DNA of 11,138 nt from an uncultured Peptococcaceae bacterium. Lineage in GTDB: Bacteria > Bacillota > Peptococcia > Peptococcales > Peptococcaceae. Each line of letters begins with the position of its first letter. Within the stretch, counting starts at the first letter, position 1. The translations under genes were made by a program, and so were the position numbers. The notes under the pieces were generated by a model. That model worked only from the letters and a program-made list of their open reading frames with translations, searched no databases and had not been told where the DNA came from. The stretch spans positions 1 through 11,138 of the forward strand of contig CABQBF010000082.1 of assembly GCA_902462325.1 (NCBI GenBank). Direction: 5' to 3'. Below are positions 7,029 through 11,138 of this stretch, one piece after another.

Positions 7029-7463
7029 ATGAAACGTGATGAAATCAAAAAAATTCTGCCCCACCGGGAGCCCATGCTCTTGATTGATGAAGCCAATCTG
7101 CTGGATGAAACTACAGCGGAAGGTTTTTATACTGTGCGGGGCGACGAATATTTCCTGCAAGGACATTTTCCCGGCAATCCGGTGGTGCCAGGTGTCATTC
7201 TCTGTGAAATTATGGCTCAGACCTGCTGTGTGCTGATGGGGGAAAACGGTAACAGCCAAGGCATGACGCCCTATTATACCGGCTTGAATAATGTAAAATT
7301 TAAGCATCCAGTGCTGCCCGGCGATACCATTCGTATGGAGTGCAGCTTACAGCGGGTGAAAAAGCCTTTCTATTTTGCCAAAGGCACGGGCACCGTCAAT
7401 GGCAAAGTATGCCTGACGGGAGAATTTTCTTTTGCGCTATTGCCTGCCGATGGGAAAAAGTAA
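7029..7463 (+). CDS. fabZ: 3-hydroxyacyl-ACP dehydratase (FabZ)
   Basis: FabZ dehydrates 3-hydroxyacyl-ACP to trans-2-enoyl-ACP. The 144-residue hot-dog-fold protein begins with the canonical EIKKILPHREPMLLIDE, and has the catalytic His46 in GHFPGNPVVPGV and Glu60 in ILCEIMAQ. The usual KFKHPVLPGD segment of the family follows at about 91-100. AGGAGG (7016-7021), formed partly by the accB stop, lies seven bases before ATG 7029. In most bacteria FabZ makes only the trans-2 product. The FabN subtype of some Gram-positives also isomerises, and the sequence alone does not exclude that here, though nothing visible points to it. The gene lies between accB and accC, as in streptococci. Confidence 0.96.
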   Translation: MKRDEIKKILPHREPMLLIDEANLLDETTAEGFYTVRGDEYFLQGHFPGNPVVPGVILCEIMAQTCCVLMGENGNSQGMTPYYTGLNNVKFKHPVLPGDTIRMECSLQRVKKPFYFAKGTGTVNGKVCLTGEFSFALLPADGKK

Positions 7464-7467
7464 TGGC

Positions 7468-7487
7468 AGTCTGTATGATAGACTTTT
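7468..7487 (+). other. Small hairpin with T run just before the accC ribosome binding site
   Basis: AGTCTGT (7468-7474) pairs with ATAGACT (7478-7484), with one G-U pair and a three-base ATG loop, and runs into TTTT (7484-7487). The accC Shine-Dalgarno AGGAG (7488-7492) follows directly. The hairpin occupies most of the longest gap inside the operon. It is too weak to be a full terminator. It could modulate accC translation, mark a cleavage site, or be chance. Confidence 0.4.
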
Positions 7488-7501
7488 AGGAGATTGGTGC
7501 T

Positions 7502-8845
7502 ATGTTTTCAAAAATATTAATTGCCAACCGCGGCGAGATTGCGGTGCGCATCATTCGAGCCTGCAAGGAGATGGGCATTTCTACCGTTGCAGTTTATTCA
7601 GAGGCTGACAGAGAGGCATTACACGTCAGCTTGGCCGATGAAAGCATCTGTATCGGTCCGGCACAGGCTAAGGATAGCTATCTGAACATGACGGCCATTT
7701 TGTCGGCTGCCATGGTAACGGGAGCCGAAGCCATTCATCCCGGATACGGCTTGCTCTCGGAAAATCCCAAATTCGCAGCGCTATGCCAGGAATGCAATTT
7801 GGTTTTCATAGGGCCTGATGCGTCTATTCTCAGTTTAATGGGCGATAAGGACCAGGCCCGCAAAACCATGCGGGATGCTGGTGTGCCGGTAATTCCCGGC
7901 GGCGATGTGATGGAAACGCTGGAGGAAGCCCTTGCTGCTGCCGATATAATCGGCTATCCATTGTTGATTAAGGCCCGGTCCGGCGGTGGAGGCCGGGGGA
8001 TTCGCCGGGTCAACAGTCACGAAGAATTTTCTGCTGCCTATAAAACAGCCAGCGCTGAGGCAGAGAACGCTTTCGGCGACGGCGCTGTTTATTTGGAAAA
8101 ATTTTTGTATCCGGCTAAACATGTGGAAGTACAGATTTTGGCCGATAAAGAAGGCAACGTGATTTGTTTAGGCGAGCGGGAATGCTCCATTCAGCGCAAA
8201 AATCAGAAACTGTTGGAGGAAAGTCCGTCGCCGGCGTTGTCAGAAGCAACGCGGCAGCGTATGCAGGAAACTGCTGTGCAGGCAGTCAAAGCAGTGCATT
8301 ACGAAAATGCCGGAACATTAGAATTTTTGGTAACAGCGCAAGGCGACTTTTATTTTATGGAGATGAACACCCGTCTGCAGGTAGAGCATACTGTAACCGA
8401 AATGGTAACTGGCATTGATTTGGTAAAATGGCAGATCCGCATTGCTGCAGGCATTCCGCTGTCCATCACCCAGGAAGAAGCACGGGTGGAGGGCTGCGCC
8501 ATCGAGTGCCGCATTAATGCCGAGGACAGCACGCAGGCGTTTCGTCCCTGTGCCGGACGGATTACCACGCTGCACATTCCGGGCGGGCCATGGGTGCGGT
8601 TTGATACAGCCATTTATCAGGATTATCAGATACCGCCCTTTTATGATTCGATGATTGGCAAGCTGATTGTACACGCCAAAACACGGGAGGAAGCCATTCG
8701 CAAAATGCGAGCGGCTTTGTGTGAGCTGGTGATTGAAGGCGTAGCTTTTAACAGTGATTTGCAACTGAGTATTTTAGAAGATCAACGGTTTATTCAGGGC
8801 GATTACTACACAGACTTTATGGAACATTTTCGGCTGAACTTCTAA
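7502..8845 (+). CDS. accC: Biotin carboxylase subunit of acetyl-CoA carboxylase (AccC)
   Basis: AccC uses ATP and bicarbonate to carboxylate the biotin on AccB. The 447 residues match the family end to end: FSKILIANRGEIAVRIIRAC, AIHPGYGLLSEN, the ATP-grasp lysines Lys116 (MGDK) and Lys158 (LLIKARSGGGGRGIR, glycine-rich loop), His208 (HVEVQILAD), ERECSIQRKNQK, and the metal/catalytic segment EMNTRLQVEH with Glu287, Asn289, Arg291 and Glu295. The motif reads EHTVTEM where bacterial AccC usually has EHPVTEM, and the threonine is like pyruvate carboxylases. Length and position within an acc cluster still make AccC the only sensible call, since there is no carboxyltransferase or biotin domain fused to it. 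AGGAG at 7488-7492 lies nine bases before ATG 7502. Confidence 0.97.
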   Translation: MFSKILIANRGEIAVRIIRACKEMGISTVAVYSEADREALHVSLADESICIGPAQAKDSYLNMTAILSAAMVTGAEAIHPGYGLLSENPKFAALCQECNLVFIGPDASILSLMGDKDQARKTMRDAGVPVIPGGDVMETLEEALAAADIIGYPLLIKARSGGGGRGIRRVNSHEEFSAAYKTASAEAENAFGDGAVYLEKFLYPAKHVEVQILADKEGNVICLGERECSIQRKNQKLLEESPSPALSEATRQRMQETAVQAVKAVHYENAGTLEFLVTAQGDFYFMEMNTRLQVEHTVTEMVTGIDLVKWQIRIAAGIPLSITQEEARVEGCAIECRINAEDSTQAFRPCAGRITTLHIPGGPWVRFDTAIYQDYQIPPFYDSMIGKLIVHAKTREEAIRKMRAALCELVIEGVAFNSDLQLSILEDQRFIQGDYYTDFMEHFRLNF

Positions 8846-8865
8846 ACAGAAAGTGAGGAACCATT

Positions 8866-9738
8866 ATGCTGAAAAAAAGTTTATTCCGAAAACCGAAGAA
8901 TGAATTGGAGTATCAGGGAGAAAGCAAGCAGCAGCGTCCGTCGGTGCCCGATGATATGTATGTGTCCTGTCCCGAATGTAAGCAGACCTTGTTAAAAGCC
9001 GAGGTAGAAGAAAACTGCTTTGTTTGCCCGAAGTGCAGTTATCATTTTAAGCTGCAGGCCCGGCGGCGCATTCAATTGTTGGTGGATACCGACAGCTTTC
9101 AGGAGTTGGACGCCGGACTCCAGCCTGTGAACAGGCTGGAGTTTCCCGGTTATGATGAAAAATTGCTTGCGGCTCAGCAGAAAAGCGGCGAACTAGAAGG
9201 CGTTCTTTGTGGTACGGCAAAAATCGGCGGTTATCCTGTGGCCTTGTTTGTGATGGATCCTGGGTTTATTGTGGGCAGCATGGGCGCTGTGGTAGGCGAA
9301 AAGATTACCCGGCTTTTTGAATATGCCACCCAACAGCGGTTGCCGGTTATCGGTTATACAGTCAGCGGCGGCGCCCGTATGCAGGAAGGTATCTTGTCGT
9401 TGATGCAGATGGCCAAAACCAGCGGCGCAGTAAAATTACATAGCGACGCCGGACTACTATATGTGACGGTACTCACCAATCCCACCACCGGAGGCGTGAC
9501 AGCCAGCTTTGCCATGGAAGGCGATATTATCTTAGCCGAGCCAAAAGCATTAGTGGCCTTCGCTGGTCCTCGCGTCGTCGAGCAGACCATTCGCCAGAAG
9601 TTGCCTAATGGGTTTCAGCGGGCTGAATTTTTGCTGGAAAAAGGTTTTGTAGACGCCATTGTGTCTCGTAACAAGCAGAGAAGCTATTTAACAACTGTGT
9701 TAAGCTTGCATGCAGAAGGAGGGATAGGCCGTGACTGA
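8866..9738 (+). CDS. accD: Acetyl-CoA carboxylase carboxyltransferase subunit beta (AccD)
   Basis: AccD pairs with AccA to transfer the carboxyl group from biotin to acetyl-CoA. The 290-residue protein has the N-terminal zinc ribbon with Cys35, Cys38, Cys54 and Cys57 (CPECKQ and VCPKCSYH), then the crotonase-like domain with GSMGAVVGEKITRLFEYA (138-153), SGGARMQEGI (167-176), TNPTTGGVTASFAMEGDIILAEP (from 204) and GPRVVEQTIRQKLP. The first 30 residues are basic and variable, as is usual. GAGGAA at 8855-8860 is five bases before ATG 8866. The 3' end overlaps accA by 8 bp, which would favour equal synthesis of the two subunits. A long perfect inverted repeat lies inside the coding sequence at codons 84-93. 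Confidence 0.97.
   Translation: MLKKSLFRKPKNELEYQGESKQQRPSVPDDMYVSCPECKQTLLKAEVEENCFVCPKCSYHFKLQARRRIQLLVDTDSFQELDAGLQPVNRLEFPGYDEKLLAAQQKSGELEGVLCGTAKIGGYPVALFVMDPGFIVGSMGAVVGEKITRLFEYATQQRLPVIGYTVSGGARMQEGILSLMQMAKTSGAVKLHSDAGLLYVTVLTNPTTGGVTASFAMEGDIILAEPKALVAFAGPRVVEQTIRQKLPNGFQRAEFLLEKGFVDAIVSRNKQRSYLTTVLSLHAEGGIGRD
9117..9142 (+). repeat. Perfect 12-bp inverted repeat inside accD
   Basis: ACTCCAGCCTGT (9117-9128) and ACAGGCTGGAGT (9131-9142) are exact reverse complements separated by GA. In RNA this would be an 11-12 bp GC-containing stem with a tiny loop, followed by UUU (9142-9144). It encodes residues around GLQPVNRLEF of AccD, a part of the protein that is not strongly constrained. 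Confidence 0.85.
9716..9723 (+). promoter_or_regulatory. Strong ribosome binding site supporting the GTG start of accA
   Basis: AAGGAGGG lies inside the end of accD, seven bases before GTG 9731. The near-perfect Shine-Dalgarno match and the overlap with the accD stop support this non-ATG start. Confidence 0.8.
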
Positions 9739-10543
9739 ATTGAAAACAACCTCAGAAAAAGTCGAGCCTTATAGCCGCGTGCAGGCGGCACGGGCCAAAG
9801 GACGGCCTACCAGCCAGAACTTTATTGAAAATTTAACCGAAGATTTTCTGGAGTTTCACGGCGACCGCCGTTTTGCCGACGATGGTGCTATCATCGGCGG
9901 TGTGGCCCGTATTCACGATTTGCCGGTAACAGTTATCGGTATCGAAAAAGGCAGAGGCTTACAGGAGAGCATTCGGCGCAATTTTGGCGCAGCCCATCCC
10001 GAAGGTTACCGTAAAGCGCTGCGCTTGATGAAGCAGGCGGAAAAATTTCACCGTCCGGTATTTTGTCTGGTAGACACCTCCGGCGCTTACTGCGGTATTG
10101 GCGCCGAGGAACGGGGGCAGGGGCAGGCTATCGCTGAAAATTTAATGGAAATGATGACGCTGAGAACGCCGGTCATTTCGCTGTTAATCGGCGAAGGCGG
10201 CAGCGGCGGCGCGTTGGCTTTGGCTGTGGCCGATCAGGTTTGGATGCTGGAGAACGCTATCTATTCGGTGATATCGCCGGAGGGCTGCGCCAGCATTCTT
10301 TGGAAGGACTCCAAAAAAATGCAGGAGGCAGCCCGTTATCTCAAGCTGACAGCTCAGGATTTGTTGGAATTAGGTGTGGTAGAACAGGTCATTGCCGAAA
10401 GCTCCTCCAAAGACTTCAGCAGCGTGTATAACACTGTGAAAGCCATGCTCTATCAGCAATTTACAGAAGCCTTGCAAAAACCAACAGAGGTGCTGCTAGC
10501 AGAGCGGTATCAGCGTTTCCGCCGGATTGGCAATTGTCAGTAG
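9731..10543 (+). CDS. accA: Acetyl-CoA carboxylase carboxyltransferase subunit alpha (AccA)
   Basis: AccA forms the heterotetrameric carboxyltransferase with AccD. Its 270 residues are shorter than the 319 of Escherichia coli but normal for the short Gram-positive form. Recognisable segments are FLEFHGDRRFADDGAIIGGVA (40-60), VIGIEKGRG (68-76), NFGAAHPEGYRKALRLM, DTSGAYCGIGAEERGQ (115-130), the oxyanion glycines GEGGSGGALALA (154-165), ISPEGCASILWKD, and the C-terminal LLAERYQRFRRIG. The usual EPxGGAH segment after the VIxE strand is replaced by AESSSKDFSSVY. The gene begins with GTG, overlapping accD by 8 bp. It is the last gene of the operon; a terminator lies 38 bp downstream of the stop. 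Confidence 0.96.
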   Translation: MTELKTTSEKVEPYSRVQAARAKGRPTSQNFIENLTEDFLEFHGDRRFADDGAIIGGVARIHDLPVTVIGIEKGRGLQESIRRNFGAAHPEGYRKALRLMKQAEKFHRPVFCLVDTSGAYCGIGAEERGQGQAIAENLMEMMTLRTPVISLLIGEGGSGGALALAVADQVWMLENAIYSVISPEGCASILWKDSKKMQEAARYLKLTAQDLLELGVVEQVIAESSSKDFSSVYNTVKAMLYQQFTEALQKPTEVLLAERYQRFRRIGNCQ

Positions 10544-10580
10544 ATAAACGGATAAAACAACAGGATACAACCAAATGACG

Positions 10581-10616
10581 AAATCGTGTTTTCGATAGCA
10601 GAAAGCACGATTTTTT
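10581..10616 (+). terminator. Rho-independent terminator of the fab-acc operon
   Basis: AAATCGTGTTTTC (10581-10593) pairs with GAAAGCACGATTT (10601-10613) over 13 bp with a single G-U pair and a seven-base loop (GATAGCA). The stem runs into six T (10611-10616). The position, 38 bp after the accA stop, fits the operon end. The reverse strand lacks a T run, so it acts on + strand transcription only. Confidence 0.9.
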
Positions 10617-10677
10617 GTATATATGATATAAAAATGCGATATAGACCTACAACAATGTAGCGCAATGTAAAACGTCG

Positions 10678-10788
10678 TGTAATACTTTTTGGCTTAGCCA
10701 ATAGCGTTATGCAGAACATGTGATACTTTTGGACAAAACTGTCGAAGAAAAAATAGAGAGAACAAAAAAAGATTGTAAAAGTATTACA
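10678..10788. repeat. Three copies of a TGTAATACTTTT element, possible operators
   Basis: TGTAATACTTTT (10678-10689) recurs as TGTGATACTTTT (10719-10730, one mismatch, same strand) and as the exact inverse AAAAGTATTACA (10777-10788). The first two copies start 41 bp apart, about four helical turns. The third copy is itself a dyad, TGTAA-N5-TTACA (10774-10788). The cluster lies 90-220 bp upstream of the promoter at 10876-10904. A DNA-binding role is inference. Confidence 0.6.
10689..10701. repeat. 13-bp perfect dyad TTGGCT-T-AGCCAA
   Basis: TTGGCT and AGCCAA are exact reverse complements around a single T. The dyad touches the end of the first TGTAATACTTTT copy. It is short enough to be chance, but its placement among other repeats makes a protein binding site possible. 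Confidence 0.45.
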
Positions 10789-10875
10789 TCTGCTGCACAC
10801 ATAACAGGCTAATCAGCATAGCAGACAAAATGAGCGTTTTTTTGCAGAGAATTTGCCGGTTACAAAAAGCCGTGA

Positions 10876-10904
10876 TTGTATGCATTCTGGTTTTATGCTA
10901 TAAT
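10876..10904 (+). promoter_or_regulatory. Housekeeping sigma promoter with extended -10, for the gene at 10982
   Basis: TTGTAT (10876-10881) and a consensus TATAAT (10899-10904) are separated by 17 bp. TG at 10896-10897 gives an extended -10 (TGCTATAAT). Transcription would begin near 10911, leaving a leader of about 70 nt. The leader includes a small AACTG/CAGTT hairpin (10929-10947), and I see no known riboswitch in it. Confidence 0.85.
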
Positions 10905-10981
10905 AAATTAATTATTTTCTGATTTTGGAACTGTAAGGAATGCAGTTAGGATAATAAACCAAGAAATGAAGTGAAAGCATT

Positions 10982-11138
10982 ATGATGGATTTGGATTACT
11001 GGGTGCAGGAGGATTTGGCCGACTGGGCGCAGAATCAGGAAACAATTGCGGCAATTCATCGCAAGTTGATGGACAAAGAGGATGCCTACACTGGCTGGGT
11101 GGACTGGCCTTTGCGGATGGAGCCGGCATTGCTGCAGG
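10982..11138 (+). CDS. Probable glucose-6-phosphate isomerase, N-terminal fragment (3' end outside the window)
   Basis: An open frame of 52 codons starts at ATG 10982 (a second ATG follows at once) and runs off the window. It has the same codon style as the operon genes and a clear promoter upstream. The segment RKLMDKEDAYTGWVDWPLRM resembles the N-terminal part of glucose-6-phosphate isomerases, where a helix ending in an acidic/basic stretch is followed by a GWxxLP-type motif. None of the sugar-phosphate binding or catalytic signatures are reached, so the call is tentative. If right, the enzyme interconverts glucose 6-phosphate and fructose 6-phosphate in glycolysis. The ribosome binding site is weak (AAGTGA, 10969-10974, seven bases before the ATG). 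The gene is separated from the fab operon by a terminator and has its own promoter, so no functional link is implied. Confidence 0.55.
   Translation, partial: MMDLDYWVQEDLADWAQNQETIAAIHRKLMDKEDAYTGWVDWPLRMEPALLQ

Larger units (their letters stand above)
2..10543 (+). other. FAS II operon: fabT-fabH-acpP-fabK-fabD-fabG-(FabX-like)-fabF-accB-fabZ-accC-accD-accA
   Basis: Thirteen genes run on one strand with gaps of at most 38 bp and four overlaps (ATGA at fabT/fabH, 13 bp at fabK/fabD, 20 bp at fabG/FabX-like, 8 bp at accD/accA). I see no internal terminator of normal strength and no convincing internal promoter. The order equals the known streptococcal fab cluster from fabT to accA, apart from the flavoprotein inserted between fabG and fabF. 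The promoter and any FabT operator should be upstream of position 1. Confidence 0.88.
10544..10981. other. AT-rich intergenic region between accA and the next gene
   Basis: This 438-bp stretch holds the operon terminator (10581-10616), a cluster of short repeats and dyads (10653-10788), a T7 run at 10837-10843 with no good stem in front of it, and the promoter and leader of the next gene (10876-10981). It is visibly richer in A and T than the coding sequence. I see no tRNA, rRNA, known riboswitch or transposon end. A weak promoter-like pair, TTGTAT (10615-10620) and TGC-GATATA (10635-10643) 17 bp apart, overlaps the terminator tail, but no transcript end matches it. Confidence 0.7.

Noticed and set aside
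10615..10643. Promoter-like TTGTAT/TGCGATATA pair overlapping the terminator tail
   Set aside because: The -10 is weak, the -35 is inside the terminator T run, and a much better promoter exists at 10876-10904. I kept it only as a remark in the intergenic entry.
10537..10800. 87-codon open frame on the minus strand in the intergenic region
   Set aside because: It runs through the operon terminator hairpin and the repeat cluster, has an AT-driven, Phe/Ile/Tyr-rich composition, no Shine-Dalgarno before its ATG, and resembles nothing I recognise.
10837..10843. T7 run suggesting a second terminator or the end of a small RNA
   Set aside because: No stable stem directly precedes it. The nearest pairing (TCTGCT 10789-10794 with AGCAGA 10820-10825) is short, has a long loop and ends 11 bases before the T run.
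10913..10927. CodY-box-like sequence near the transcription start of the gene at 10982
   Set aside because: It has five mismatches to the 15-base consensus and lies in an AT-rich tract where such matches are common.
1..11138. CRISPR arrays, insertion sequences, prophage or defence genes
   Set aside because: I saw no regularly spaced repeats, transposase or integrase motifs, or terminal inverted repeats. The window is a core metabolic operon.

Overview
The window is almost entirely one type II fatty acid synthesis (FAS II) operon on the + strand. It comes from a low-to-mid GC Gram-positive-lineage bacterium (Bacillota). The lineage rests on three observations: the regulator is FabT-like, the only enoyl reductase is FabK, and the order fabT-fabH-acpP-fabK-fabD-fabG-(X)-fabF-accB-fabZ-accC-accD-accA is the order known from streptococci, with one extra gene. 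The extra gene, and the residue choices in several proteins, suggest an anaerobic clostridial or Negativicutes-type organism rather than a lactic acid bacterium. The sequence alone does not fix the genus.

Layout. Positions 2-391 hold the C-terminal part of a FabT-like MarR regulator that begins upstream of the window. It overlaps fabH (388-1353), followed by acpP (1378-1599), fabK (1609-2556), fabD (2544-3458), fabG (3474-4214), a second NPD-family flavoprotein with a C-terminal four-cysteine cluster (4195-5307), fabF (5317-6558), accB (6571-7017), fabZ (7029-7463), accC (7502-8845), accD (8866-9738) and accA (9731-10543). Gaps are 0-38 bp and five junctions overlap or abut, so the whole set looks like one translationally coupled transcript. 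A strong intrinsic terminator lies at 10581-10616. An AT-rich, repeat-bearing intergenic region follows, then an extended -10 promoter (10876-10904) and the first 52 codons of a probable glucose-6-phosphate isomerase gene running off the window.

How the genes work together. AccA, AccB, AccC and AccD make malonyl-CoA. FabD loads it on AcpP. FabH starts chains, FabF extends them, FabG reduces, FabZ dehydrates and FabK performs the final reduction. FabT presumably senses acyl-ACP and represses the cluster from an operator upstream of the window.

The most interesting item is the inserted gene at 4195-5307. It resembles Helicobacter pylori FabX, the NPD-family flavoprotein with a [4Fe-4S] cluster that makes unsaturated acyl chains, and not a second FabK. 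No FabA, FabM or FabN is present in the window, so this gene is a candidate for the organism's route to unsaturated fatty acids. Other points are a perfect 12-bp inverted repeat inside accD, a repeat family upstream of the isomerase promoter, and some substitutions in otherwise conserved motifs of FabD, AccC and AccA.
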